Source of the DNA: Himantopus leucocephalus
Lineage: Eukaryota; Chordata; Aves; Charadriiformes; Recurvirostridae
Assembly: GCA_003993805.1 (NCBI GenBank)
Contig: RSEF01000003.1
Coordinates: 66,781,258 to 66,845,257, forward strand
Direction of reading: 5' to 3'
Length of the DNA: 64,000 bases
Shown here: one piece after another, positions 26,793-41,700 of the stretch
How the letters are laid out: each line of letters starts with the position of its first letter
How positions within the stretch are numbered: the stretch's first letter is position 1
The notes under the pieces: model-generated
Seen by the model: only the letters and a program-made list of their open reading frames with translations
Told to the model about the DNA's origin: nothing
Database searches by the model: none
Program-made: the position numbers and the translations under genes

Positions 26793-29700
26793 CTGCATGG
26801 TATCAAAACGCAAGCATTAGGTTTTATGGTAGTATGTTCAGCATGTATTGCCATTGGTTTTCCTCCAGACTTCAGACAATTACAAGCAAGAGTAAAGCTG
26901 GCTGTTTTGGTGGGGGTTTTTTTCCAGTTCAATGGCAAACATTTAAGTCATTAGATTGATTAAAGAATTCCAAAAATAGAATCCTAAGGTTTCCATAAGC
27001 ATTAACAAGAACATATACATCCTACTGCAAAGTCTTAACATTTAACAGAAATGAAAATCCATATGCAATGGATTCCCATTTGACATTGATCAAACACAAA
27101 CTGTAAGCAGACAAGGAGTTTTTNTTTTTTTTTTTTTTTTTTTTTAGGTACTCATTCAAATTTTCATTATTCTACTCTGTACAGCAAAATGATGCAAGTT
27201 GTCAGTACCAGGCATCTGAAGCTTTAACAGTGCTGCATCACTGGAAATATCTCAGCTAACATCACCAGAATCCAACTCTTGCATGAAAAAATGAGAGCAT
27301 AGGTACTATGCCACACAGACTTTTATAAAGGAAAATACAAAGATTAGTTTCCAGAAAAAAAACTGTCTGGAGAATTCAATCACTTAGAGGTTCGTGGAAG
27401 GCAGATACAAACCAAAGAGGAACACAAATAACTAAAATGAGTTTCAACAGATACTGAAGCGCTATCAGAAGATTTTTTCTTGTGCAGTATTCACGTACTT
27501 CTGAAAGTTAAAGTTGACACAGTAAATCCCTACACATAATACCGAGCTGCCAACAGCCAGGAACATAGTCTAGAAAATTGGCCCATTATATACACAAAGG
27601 TTTAGTTCACTGTGTACTGCCGCTTTATACAATTAAGATACTTGTCAACTAATGTTATCGATAGTCTAAGATAAACAATACATTAAACTAATCTGAGCAC
27701 TAAAGAAAACTGATGGCAACTTTTAAAAACCGTTTAACACTTATGGTTGATGTCAGTTTATTAAGCTCAGTAGCAAGATGGAACTGAGATAAACAGCCTC
27801 ACACACAGCAACTGAACTGTGTAAAGAGAAAATAAAAACAAGCATACAACAGAACTAAGCCTCTGTTCCACTAAATGTTTCTTCTCAATGCATCCTCATT
27901 ACTATATTTTTTTCAGCAATGCAGCAACATACAGATTGGTTCATTAGCTGAGTTTCAGTTCAGGGTTATTTGTTCATATTTGAAAATGAGGTTACTTTTG
28001 AATGCTTGGGCATAAGTAGTAGGAACATGGAAGTAGATTTAAGTCAGTATTTTCATACATTACAGAAGTATTACAATGCAAGAATGAACTGAATTGTAGT
28101 GGACAATCTCCGCCTTCAGCTATTTTGTAGCCTGTCCAGGCTTTCACCAAGCAAGATCAACACCTCATCTTGCTTTGGATATCCTAATATGCATTCTAAA
28201 GGACTGAAACAAAAGCTTTTTCAACATAGCAAGACGTTTGTGTGCATGAGTAAGTGCCCTCTTCTGGACATAGTGAGATATTCCTATGATGTAGCCACGG
28301 CTTAAATTAACTTGCTAAATGTTAACTGCCATGTGGATATCTAACATGTAAAGCATGTGCACCCGTAGCAGCAAATTACTTCTATTTAAATACTGCAATG
28401 TTGGAAAATAGCAGAGAAAATGACCTCAGTAAACCCACCGCAGACACAGTACTATCTATTGTCTTTTGGTCACCTATGAGACTGCCATCTCTAAGACCAT
28501 TCTCAGACTGGCTTTTAACATGTCCATGGTGGGGGCGGGGGGGAGGAGTTACTATTGGCAGTCAGGAAACAAGGAGGATTTAAGACACCATCCTCTCACA
28601 GACAGCCTTTACCCACTTCTCCAGGTCTCTTATACAGGACCACTCTGTCTAAGAGGAAAAGAGCACTTAGTCTTCCCCTGAATTTGCAGGCCAGTGATCC
28701 TTCTTTGACCTAAACATATAATATATTTTTATACCTTTGGGATGTGTTTCAATGATAATTCTATATAATTTGCTTGTTTTGAGAAATAGATGGGATATTT
28801 GACCCTGAAAGATAATGATATATGGGTCAACAGTATTTTAACATAAAAATTAATCCCCACAACCTCTAAGAGGTCACACATCTGTGCACCATTCATCTTG
28901 ATTCCTTAAGTAACAAAATGCTGATTCAGGGTGAAGGGAGGAAGGAAGAAAGGAACTACCCCTTCCACCCCCAAGCTGGTTAGGGCAAAGAGAGGATATG
29001 ATATGTAAGAGAACAACCTTCAAGTTAAACACAGCGGTAAGAGGAGCATCTGCATTCATCAAATGGAAACAGGCTTGGTGCATCACTCCACAGCAGAATC
29101 CATTTTGTAAATCCAGGCCTCATCAAAAGCTATGCAAATCATTGCTCGCTAGATGAGAGGAGATCTGCAGTCAGGCATGGATTTCTTGGAAGAGCTTACA
29201 AAGAAAGCTCCTGGCCCACATCACGGTAATTCCAGCTTCAGAGCTTCCATTCCCTACCTCTCCCCTGCACAGACACGACTGCCCAATAAAGACAGTAATT
29301 GTTTTAAAGAAAAATAACAGATTGAGAATCGCTTCTTAAAAAAGGGAAAATAAAATAAGAAACCCTGAACTACCCTGAGATGCCACTCACTGTTGACATT
29401 CACTAGTCAAAACAGCTTTATGGGCAACATGAGAACTGATCAAAGTAAAAGGAATTCTTGGATTGCAGAGACTAATGATTTCCGAACAAATTCTAACTTA
29501 AGGTATTTTATATCTACATGGGGAGCTGAATGGGTACAATCTGAACACCAGGGATAGGCTGCATTTAACTTTACAGAGATAAGTTATCAAAAAAAAAAAT
29601 CACCTTCATGAAACAATTTGTTGTGACAATTTGCACTAGAATTTGCACGGGCATCAGCCACCAGCTTGTTTCAGTGAGGAAGTCAGTCAAATATCCTCAG

Positions 29701-32700
29701 TTAAGCTCTATCTTAAGTAGCATAAATTGGTAGAATATGCACTTTAAAAGTTTGGCACAAATGTTTTGCAGTAAGAGAAGATCTCTTATGGAGGGTGTCA
29801 GTAGCAGTGTCAACCCTCCCTCTAGTGTATTAACTGTCCAGTGCAGTCAATATGGATGTTTTTCTTGTTTCTCCTTTTTTTTTTTAAAAAAAAAAAGAGA
29901 GTTTAAATTCAGGGAAAGGAGTTGAACCACAGTGTTTTAAAGGAGATATTCCTCTTGCAGAGGAGGAAAGAGACTAAGGAGTACTGCTTGTGATACACAG
30001 CTGCATCTAGGGGCGAGTAGCCTTTTTCACTTACTTCCTTTGAAACAACTGTAGATGTTTTTCAAGGCATAAAGTTTGTAATTGGTTATTCAACACAAAA
30101 CAGTGAGACTTCCCAAGAAATAATTTCCAAGACTGATCAGCAATGATCAGCCTACTTGGCACTAAGTCAGCTCTTTCCCCAGTCTGCCAGCACTACCAAG
30201 ATGACAGACTTCTTCCTTTATCTGTAAAAGTCAGAACTGAAGGTGTTCGTTAATCCCTGGTCATTCTTTATTTCTCACTTTGAATAATATAAATTCTTGA
30301 AACAGCTGACTAATTGCAAACGACAGTTATCACATAAAACTTGTGCTCTGAAATGTTTTATGATGACTTCTGTGACAACTGAAAACGAACAAAGCTCTTG
30401 TCAAAGCGCACGCTACCAAACTGCCTTTAGCTAATTTGAGTTTTCAACTCAACATTTACTTGTTCTAAAGACAATACTAAAAAAGGTGTTACAGATCTCC
30501 AATAATGAAAGAAGTGGAAGAAAGAGGAGGAAGCTTAAAGATAACAAGAAAGCTTTGTTTTTCTTTAAATCTTGCCAAATATTAAGTGATATTCTAAAGG
30601 ATTTTATGAATCCAGCATGTCTCAGTTCAGCCTCAGGGTAATTACCCACATTCAGTTTTTGTTTAAAAAAAATCTTCCTAGCCTTATCACAGCTTCCTAC
30701 CACTCTACATCTGGTGCTGGACAGTAGCTATAGAAACCACTTCTACTAACGTTACACAGCTATAAACAACACCAAGCAATTTCCAAATCAGGGACAACAG
30801 GCTCATATCCAGGAACAGACACCGCTAAATTCAGTAGGAAAAATTCTACCCTGGTAACAACTCCGGAGTGACCGTATGACATGGAAATGCTGGACCCATT
30901 CTGCGTGGTGGATTTGTATGCCCAATGCTCCACCGTCCTTTCATGGGCAGTCACAGGCTCAGAGTTTGTCCTTCAGTCAAGTTTTCTGTTTCATCTTGCT
31001 ACATAACTTCTAGGTGTCTTAGCCCTCATCAATTACAGAGCTCTGCTCCAATATTTTTTTTAAGAAGCCCTGATTAAAAACTTCAGAACCAGGTAGCATT
31101 TACCAGCCAAACAGATAACATATATTTCTGTAAGACAGACAGCAGAGGAGTGAAACAAATAATTCAGCTACAGATGAAATAATTCAGCATGGGGAAACCA
31201 ACAAGCCTCAGAAAACAGAAAGCTAGACATGCTGTTGTAAAGACAGGGAACACCAAACAACCCTACAGTTAAACACTGTTAGCAAGTCCACCCCTTCTGA
31301 AAATAGTTAGCTGATCAGCAGATATAGATTCCCAAGAACACTTGTAGTAATCATACTGTAAGTTTTTGTACTCCGATTTTCCTACTGACTAACCACTTGC
31401 CAGTTATTTGACATTTGAATAAAAAATAATGATGACAATTCAGATATAGCTGGCACAGACTGAGACCTTTCAGTCTTACACAACTATATTTTTTAAGGAT
31501 TTTGAAAAACTGGCACAATGGCAGGTACATTTTCACTTGATTCAGACTGGAAGGATTGGTTCAAACCTCCTATGACCTTAAGCAGAAGACTGGACTCCTA
31601 GTAGGTCACAGTCAACAGACATTACCACATGAATCTACTCAGCCAATGGCTTCTCATTCTTCCATTACCACTATATTTCAGTTCTTACATACAAACACCT
31701 ACAGTCTTTGGAGAGATGAATTTGCATTTTTACTGCTTAAAAAAACCCCTCCCTTCACAGTTCAATGAGGGTAGACACACACAGTCCTGCCCACAATAAT
31801 ATCAATTAGGAATCACAGAATCGTCCAGGTTGGAAGGGACCTTTAAGATCATCAAGTCCAACCATCAACCTAACACTGCCAAACACTGGAAGTTTTATTT
31901 CAGGTTTAGAGAGATACTGGGGAGATGCATATCCATTTAATACCAAAAGAAGGGACACTAATGTCCATAGAAAAAAGTAATACATCAGGCTAGTAAGCTC
32001 TCACTTCCTATCGCTTCTGTGTTGTTTCTCTCCTGTTCCACACTCCTGTTTTTCATTTCTCTAATTCTTCTGCCTTCTGAGTTTTAGAAGACGAGAAATT
32101 GCTAGCTGGCTACAGCTAGCTGCCCTCTACAACAACTGCCTTCATTCACTTTTATTATTTATCACTATAATTTAAGACTGGGGAGGAGGGGAGTTACTAA
32201 TGACCACCGTGGCTGTCCAAAAAAAGCCTTAAATGTTAAAAACCAAACAACTCTTCGGCTCATATTGTGCACATGCTGGAAAAGTATATTTGTAACAACA
32301 CTGTGTTCAGTAAGAAATCTTTTCCAGTTGGCATGATTTCATCGTAAACTTAAATAGAACAGACTGGCTGCTTACAAGCCTTTTGTGATGTTTTTAATCC
32401 AACATCCAACCATTGCGACGGAGACCGGCTCCAGGGCAGGTAAGACTGCGCNNNNNNNNNNNNNNNNNNNNNNNNNNNNNNNNNNNNNNNNNNNNNNNNN
32501 NNNNNNNNNNNNNNNNNNNNNNNNNNNNNNNNNNNNNNNNNNNNNNNNNNNGGTCCCTTCCAACTCTGAAAATTCCGTGATTCCGTGATTTATGATCTTC
32601 ATGCTTCTGATTAATTATGATAGATCAATACTTCAACTAGACACATTCACTTTTTACATTCACTTTGGTCTCCTTTATATTACAAGAACAACCAGATTGC

Positions 32701-35700
32701 ACCACCAATTTCACGTTCAGTAATCAATTGAATTAATTTCCAGTTAAGAGTTGAGAGTATTAATAGTGAAAACAAATTTGCCGTGAAATCTGAAATTCAT
32801 TTATTGGTGGCAAACACTGGGGAAACTGAAGGACTGCGTAATGATAGCACACGATTTGTAAAACTTCTTAGTCACTTGTGAGTACTACACTAAGCTGAAT
32901 TAAAAGGCGTTTGTGAGTGCCTGTCACAAACCAGTTCATAAAAGCAGACAAGAACTGTCTGGAAACATAAATGCATGTATATTCATAAAAATTGACTCTT
33001 TCATTCAGGAAAAAGAAAAACAGCCAAAGCTCCAACAATAGAATTTTATGATCATGTCTGGTGAGTCAGAAGTATCAAATACAAAGGTTATTCAAGATAC
33101 TACAACAGGAAAAAGCATGTCCCAGGTAAGGGACACTGGGGTGGGGGAATCTTACACAGTTAGACACCACACAACAAAACCCTAAACCCAGCCAGCACTA
33201 GCTAAGGAGTCAATATGTATTTTTTTATTTGGACAAGTTTTGCATCATCAGAAACAGTACATGCATTTTGGTATCTTTAAACTATCTAGAAGACATCTGG
33301 AGTCCTGAGTGTAAGCACCTGCACAGTTGTATCTAAGCAGTAAGCCTGCCAACTAGACTCAGGTGCTCAGAGCTAAGCGTTTCCAGACACGAACCTGTCA
33401 AAGCATATACCGAAGAACAGGAGATGCACAAAACAAGAATAACAAATGTGGAAAGTCTATTCGCAGAAGGGTGAATGCATTTTTTAAATTAGAACACGTT
33501 ATCCTACACCACTGGCAATAATAAAACTCCTGCAGAAAACTTCCACGAACACCCTTAGACATACATGTCAAAAACTTTCATAATTTACCCTCTCTGTTTC
33601 CTACTGGTGAAGTTGGCAGCTCTGCCTCTGAACTCCACATACAGTGTTTTAAAAAAAAATTGAGGTGTTGCTTGAGAATCTCAGTCATCATTAGCGTTAT
33701 GAAGGCAGTACTGAAACCCTGCTGTGTTATTAGTGCAAGCACCATGCAGACACAGCAGTCTGACTGTATCTCCTGTCATTTAAAATAGCTCTTCCAACTG
33801 ACAAGGAATGTACTAAAACCACTTGCTCACCATTTATGTGTGTTTTCATTAAGAATACGCTTCACCTTTGTTTAGCATCTCTTAACAGCATTAGGTGAGA
33901 GAAGCAGCAAGAATGGAAAGGAGACATGAATGCAATAGTTCGTGGTCTCAATGCCTCAGGAGAGGCACTTAGCGTGTCCCAAAACAAAAAAAAAGCCAGT
34001 GTACTTCACTGTACTTATGTCACAGCTACAATATTATTTCAAAAGCTAAAAAAGTACCACTCTAAAAATGAAGTAACAGCATTGAATATGGTTTACCTGT
34101 ACACAAAGGCATTTAGTATTTACTTGGGCACCAAATTACCCTTTTGAATCAGTGGGAACTTAGGCATCTAGGCATCTCTGTGGATGGGATTCACACAGTT
34201 CAGTTTTCCAAGAGAAGGACATGCAACTTGCACAAGTAACCGTAAGTTCAGAAATCTCTTTCATACTATTAAGTGGCTTGCTCAGGATGAAGAGTTTAGG
34301 AGAAAAAGCAAAAGACCAAAACCAGAACAGTCCCTTAAATCGGTATCCAATTTATTTTAAAAAAATGTGTGGCAATTTCACAAAAGCTCTAACTCATTAT
34401 GAAAAACTCAAGCATGATAGAAATAAGGATCAAATACTGAATAGCACAAACTTCTCATGAATGCAATAGCTACTATTTTACACAATATAATCAAGAATTC
34501 AAGCTTACCTTGAATTCTTTCACCTTTTCCATGGTTATCAGGCGCCTCGATGTGTGGCTGGAAAGCATCTGCTCACAGTTGCTAATAAGTTTCAGGCACG
34601 GGTGGCGGGGAATGATCTCTTCTGTATATCTGGAAGAAATAAACATTCATAGAGCTGTAATCTCACGAACTGGAAGACTTGCATGTGAAACAAAATTCAT
34701 ACAGATTCTTCACAAAATGGTTTACACTATAAAGTTGCTATGCATTTTAATCTAATTAAAGAAATTCAGGTATTGGTGCTCCTGAGTTTTTACATCATAT
34801 ATTCTAATCATCTTGGGACATAAAGTGTGTAGAATAAATTAAAACCTCACAGTAAAGATACTCCCCACACACATTTTCTACAGGTATTTACATGATGTTA
34901 GTGTGTGCACACAGGCCTGCCTGTATAATTCCAAGTAGAAAAATTTTTAAGCCAATCAGGCTGAATGTATTTCACAGTCAATGTATAGAAAGTTGCAGGA
35001 ACAAGAGACTTAACTCTGGCTTCCTGAAAGGAGACCATTACACTTCAATTCCAACTCGATTTAAACCAGCTCTTATTAGACAGTGACATTCCTGGACTTC
35101 AGAATTTGGTGTTACAAATGTATCACACTGTAATTACTTTTTCTACAGGGAAGAAAAAGAAATCCATTATCTTTTAACATCAGGTGGTAGCAGCACTAAT
35201 TGCAATTAAATCCTGTCTATAGAAGCCAGCAGTTACAGTGTTTTAAACGACCCCCATCTCACAGACATACTATTTTCTATAGAAACACTTTTCTCTGTAT
35301 TGCTTTCAATCCTTCTGTTTCTCCAAATGCTGAAAGAGGAATTTAAGGATTTAAGAGCTTTGCATCTGACTATAGGAGCAAGAAGCATTGACCTAGCTAA
35401 TAAGATGAATATGAGATCAGACATCCTTACTATATAATGAAATATTGATCAGCCATTTAGCCTTAGTTTTTGTTATTAGTTTTCCTGTAACAGTTACTAC
35501 AACGTAATATAAAAAATGGTATATGGTATTGTCAGTGACTACAATGTCATATAAAATGCTTGCTTTCATGATTCCCCAATGCTTGGGTGTCAACACAAGT
35601 CAGATGTTAAGAAGTAGAACTAAACAACTTTCACATCTATCACTTGAATTTAAGAGAGACAAAGAAGGAGCTTCATGTTTTTCCCCGTAAAGAAATGGAT

Positions 35701-38700
35701 TTTCTGAATGCACTTCACAAAGTAAGTGTATTGTTCTGGGGGAAAGAGAAGTCAAATGCAACACAATTCAAAACAGGATCCATCTAGGCGCTGATGGAAT
35801 CTTGACATTTCTTAAAGATAATAGTGAGCTGTTAAACAAGTAAGACAATACCAAATACAGACTTGTAAATAGGAAAAAAAAAAAAGAAACACATCTGCCT
35901 CTTTGCATTGTTCCAAAACTTCCAGATGACAAAACAACCTTTCAGTCACTTCTCACTATGGAATCAAGTCACTACTTCTGCTAGATGAAGTCAGAACATG
36001 TTTTTGACAAAGGAGAATGAAATTATTCCTCAACTGTTTNGTTTTTTTTTTTTTTTTTAATACACAAGACTTTTGATGCATCCAGTACCACCAAAGTGCC
36101 TCTCTCTCTTACAAAGGTAGGCACTCTGCCACAACATCCTAAAAGTTTCTCTTCATAACCATCTAAAAGCCTGACTGCAAAAGTATTAAAAGAATTCAGA
36201 CTCAACAATGATTTCAATGTCAGATTGAAAGAGTAAGCTTTGGAGTCAGATGCTATCTTGCAGAGGGAGATCATTATCACTTTGTTAAAAAGCCTTGTCT
36301 GTTAGCATTAATGCATATATTTCTACATTCTTTCAGGTAAAACTCAGAACATTATCAAATAAGAAATATAGTAGCAGTGGTTTTAACAGACACCCATTTT
36401 AATCCTGTTTTGTTTTTAATTTAAGGTAATACACAAGGATCTCAAATAACACATGAACCTGATGGCAGATGTTGCCAAGCGATATCTGATAACACAACAT
36501 ATTAGTAGACAGTATCTTATCTTCCCCCCACATACTTGCTTTAATGTTTGTGCCTGGGTTCATCATTACAGCTGAAAATAAAGTGACTATACTAATATTC
36601 CATGCTAATATAGTGGCTTCAGTATTTTAACCTTCATTGCATAAAGTCAATTCATAGTAGTATGTACAAATTTACTTTTTAAGAGGCAAACCAACTAGAG
36701 CTTGAGAGCGCTGACCTCCCCAAAACAACAACTCAAGTAGAACCAGAATGTGCAGTTCATAGTTATCTAAAGCTATGCACTTTGTACTGCTGTACTGAAG
36801 AAGCATGCTCTTACCAATGTTCAGTGAGCAGGAAAAAAGCTCTGGTATCTTGACAAACAGAGTAAACTCAGTAATTCCAAACAGAGTTTATTGACATGGC
36901 AATCTAAGAATTCACAACCACACGCGGTCTGTCAGGGTTAAGCATGTATAAACAGCCATTTTGAACAATTAGCTGTAATACTGTTAATAGCATTCATTGC
37001 TTTGTTTGCGAACAGTCTTACCAGAGAAAAAGCCTAACAACTCTATCATTAAAAAACAATAGCAAGTGACAAAGTGCACTCTTCTGTTATGGAAGCATGT
37101 AAAAGAAATGGCTCTTCTTGATTTCCAAATTTTCAAAATAGCATGTGATAATTAAATGTAGGACTGTCACAAGTTATCTCCACGGTGAAACCAGGGACAA
37201 TAAACACATTGTGTATCAGTATAGTTTGACTGTACATAGAAACATATGACATTGTAGAAGCTGCCTTCAGAGCACATGTACATCTGCAAGAGACTTAGAA
37301 ACAGCTAATGTACATCAATTCCCCACTTTATTATGAAATCATTTTGAAAAAAAAAATGACCCAAAACCAAAACAAAACACCAACCAAAACACCGCCCTCA
37401 AAACCTTATCTAAGAGATACTGAAGTACGGTATGCAAATGGACGTCTTTCATTTTAAACGCAGTTCTAATTCTAGGCTGCACTACTGAGCAGACAGCATC
37501 CTGCAGTCTCTGCTGGCCTCTCTCGTCCCTAACAGGGCTGCTCCCCTACGCTTCCTGCCTCTCACTGCCATCTCTTGGTCACTTGACTTTTGATGTCAGA
37601 AGAAAGCTAAATTAGTAGTGCCAAACCCCAAAGAGCCAAGAATGTTCTCTTACAGGACCTTGTCATGCCCCTCTATCAAGTACTCTAGTCGAAACATATA
37701 TTACTAAGACCCTTGCTACTGCTACCTTAGAAATCTATCTGCACCTTGAAAGTCTAATTTTCTATGCTTAAACCTCAACAGACTGGACATGCATTTGCAA
37801 GAAAATGTGAAGGCTTTTTTCTTTTTGGTAATAGTCAGGAATTATCTCCATCCAAAAAAACCTTATTTCAAAATCTGTTTTCCTTCATATGAAGCTTTAA
37901 AATATGAAGTCTGAGCATCATTCTTAAGTGCTAGTACTATGGAAGTTCCAGCTGTACTATGCCCCGAAAGAAAGCACAGTGAGAATGTAGCATCCGTTCT
38001 GACGTACTACATACCAGAAATCAAGAATACATACTCAGGCCTGTATATCGGCAGCCAGTATACTAGTCTTCCTCCCATCACCAGATATTCTGCCGCGAAC
38101 TTCAATAGGTCAAAAAAGATGTCACTTAGATGATAATTGGATGAAACGAAGATGTGATTTTCTGTGCTAAACAAAAAATGTACAAGTGTAAACATAAAAG
38201 CACAGGTAAAACCTGCAAGGATCACGAGCATGGTGGGAACAGTTATTTTGCACAGCTTCTTTCTTAAGGGCAATTTAGAGCAAAAGGCAGAAGACAAGCA
38301 AGACCAGGCAGTGGAGAAGCAATGTGTTATCTCTGAAGAGAAAGCAGCAGCAGAAATCCAAGAAAGAAGGTTAAGGTAAAATAGATATATTCTATTTTAG
38401 ACTGATTTTGCAGCTTGCAGGGACTGAAGAGAAGTTTCTGAGAGTAGGAAACACAAGGTAATGGTGGCTCACAGAGATGAGAAATAGGATTTGAAGTCTG
38501 AACACATGCAAACGATAAGCTGGGAAAACAAAACCAAGAGGATTTCTGGAAGTGACATAATAGTTTTGCAAACAGAACAAAAAGGGCTTTTCTTCTTTAA
38601 TTATTACTACTATCATTTTTTTAACTGCTGACAGCCAATGAAGAAATAATAGAGATTCTAAAACTGTGACTGGGTTTCCATTAAGACATTTATATTCTAC

Positions 38701-41700
38701 AACAGACAAGACAGCTTACCTACCTTCTTTCAGCTGTCTTAACTGTTTCCTTTTGTGAACCTGTTCTGCGAGTAGCTTCTCTGATACCATACGGTGCTAT
38801 ACAAAGCAAATGCATAATGCAGACATGAGAACCTCACCCTTTGTCCAAAGAACATACAATTGTATTATACATACACAACAGTGCGCAAACTGTGACTTAT
38901 ACAAAGTTTAAAAAAAAAAAGCTTTTACAAAGTAAAAGTCGGTAAGGGTAATTTCTTCAAGGTCTATTAAAAGTTTCTTGCTCCAAAAGGTTACTTTAAA
39001 ACTGGTTTAAAGAAAGCCCTTCAGCTGTAAGAGGCTTCCAGCAGCCTAGACATTTGCTACACTACAAAGGAAAACGCTTTTCTGTTTAGTTCATTAAGAG
39101 ATACTCCTTACATTTCCAACGTGTGACAAATATCCTCTTTTGTTTGACAGACACAAACATCTCCCCTATAGATAACCTTTTCCAAAATGAAATTGTATAT
39201 ATTGGAATTTCTTGCCAACACACCACACAAACAGTAATTCTCACACAGACAGATAAGAAAAGCCAGAAGTGGCTTTTTCTCATACATTTTTGCACATTTC
39301 TAATAGCGTAACATACTTATTCCATGTTCAACCCACAAGTTGTGACACAATTTGCAAACTCAGTTCTAAGTCATATTAGTATATCTACACTGTCTTATTG
39401 CCAAACAGGACAGAAAAATTAGCAGGCAACCCACAAAGAAAAGTCATACTCTCTGTTGCTAATTAATATGAATGTGCAATGGTAAGAGCCAGCACTAGAG
39501 ATCAGAAATTGCTGTATCAAGGTCTTTTATTTAGTCCTTTAACCTCTACTCCCTCTCAGGCATGAGAAATGGTGTTAAGTACATAGGTTTCTAGAAGAGT
39601 GGAGTACCCTTTCAAACTGCTGGTGCTTCTAGTAGGCAAGTGTATCAGAAATGCATTAAAATTTCTCTTGGAACCATTCCAATAAGCACTTATAAGTCTC
39701 CAAAAGTCCATCTGAGCTGGTTGGCAGACTGCAGTGTGCTGCAGATCAAGTCCTAACAGCAACATGGACCACTATGATAAGAAGTCTCCGTGCATCAATA
39801 AAGTTATGCCTTTACTGAATGAGACGTCTTTGAAGGATAATTTTCAGCCATATTGATTTCTACTGGCAAACGTAATATTCTCTCCATGGAAGAAAGTATT
39901 ACCTCCAGCTTTGTTACACATTTATAACTATCCTTAAAATAAATGCAGAGATGTCAAATGCAGACCCAGTTTCCACAGTGCTTCCCTGAACGGTCACATT
40001 TTGTAATACGGAAACTGCAGAACTGAGCACTCAAGACATTAAATCAACGTACACAGACATAGGCAATAATCTTTTAGTCATCATTATTAAGCAAAAAAAA
40101 GCATTAACAAACTTACGATCTGTAATGATTGCATCAAACAGCATCCCTTTTCGCCATATTGGTCTTGAAGAATCAGAAACTAGTGCATCAATGTAATATT
40201 TCTCTAAACCATACTGCCGGAGATTAGCTCTGATGTTTTCATCTGGCCCTCTCCATTTCTGGTTCTTTCTGCTTGCCTTGCCTGAGACAGAATGGGGAAA
40301 AAGATACACACTCATCAACAAACTATTTTATAGGAAAAGCTTTCATATACTCTATCATTTGTTAGAGGAAAAGAATTAAATGTCACATACAAAACCAGAG
40401 TTTACCTCCTGCCTTATTCTACTCATTGTCACAAGTATTTGTGATAAACTTCACAAGTAGCAAGGAATAATGAAAATACAAGAGAAAAGTTCTGCTGTAT
40501 CATCTGCAGAGGGTCTCACGGAACACTTTTATAAAAACACTGGTGCGTAAGATGTTCTCACTATTCATCAGTCATAATCCTGTCCAGTAAGTCAGATATA
40601 GTTTGCACTGCAGTTTTTCAGAGAAGTACGAATGGGATTAGACTTCCTGGGGTTAGGTTATGAGAAGCTTCCTACATCACAGGCTAAGAAAGTGCACAGC
40701 TGTTGTAATTATTATTCAGAACTTTGGTTTGGTTTTCATTATTCCTTTTACTAAGTATTTCCTGCCTAAAAATTAAGAGCATAACTTAGCTAGGATACAT
40801 GTAAATTGGTCAATAAAAATAAGCATGACAAAATAAATCCCGTGGACATTACTGTTGTTTTAAAATCCACTAAGTATCATCCGCTATCATTAGTATTCTT
40901 AAATTCCAGAGAGTAAGATTTCAGTGTCTTAGGAATATGTAGCATACCTAATCCATGGATGGTGTTGTAATCTATATCAGTACCACACACATATGCTCCA
41001 AAGTGTGCTGAGGAGATAAGAAGGCCACCTATGAAGAAGAGAAAAGGCAAAGAGTATAAATGGCTATCATAACCATTATCTGTGTTAGGATTTTTTGCTC
41101 AGGAACTTCGGGAGTTTACACCAGTATCACACTAAACCCAAAGCTAGACCCAAGAAAAAAAAGAAAAAAGAATTAAAACTACAACCAGTTAGAATTGCTA
41201 CGCAAATACAATCAGAGACAGTAACATTAAGTCCCTTGTCTGCTATACCTGATCTTCCTTATCTTGCTATGCCCTATGTCACTCCTTATCTCTGAAGATT
41301 GTTCTTAGGAGTTTATTTATGGTTTTCTGTATTTCAAGGCAATAAGATCCTTTAATCATTACATGAACCAAAACTTTTAATTCTACTTTGCAAGAAGCAG
41401 AATTTCAAATTATTGGCAAACAATTTGAAAAATGATCACCAAAGAAATGGCAACTCTATCATGTCTGTTGTCAGAGTCAGTCTCCGTAACTGTGTCTAAC
41501 ATCAAACTTGTTGTATAACGTGGCCATTCCTGGAGTAAGAAGCAATGCGTCAAGAACCTTGTAAATGTAAATATCTCCAATGTAAACAGCAATATCAAAA
41601 AAGTTTCTGTAATTGTTTTGCAGTGTGAAAGCTATACACAGATGCGTCTTTTTCTGTATGCTGCCTATTTTGTCAGTATTTATTAGTGTACTCATCCTGC

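Larger units (their letters stand above)
26793..34508 (-). other. TRMT11: TRMT11 intron 12 (7.7 kb)
   Basis: It holds a poly(T) run with an N at 27119-27145, two CR1 3' ends and the 100-N gap. No exon of another gene is supported. It is the longest intron of the gene. Confidence 0.9.

Noticed and set aside
32372..32602. Open frames on both strands across the assembly gap
   Set aside because: They exist only because the 100 N are translated as unknown residues.
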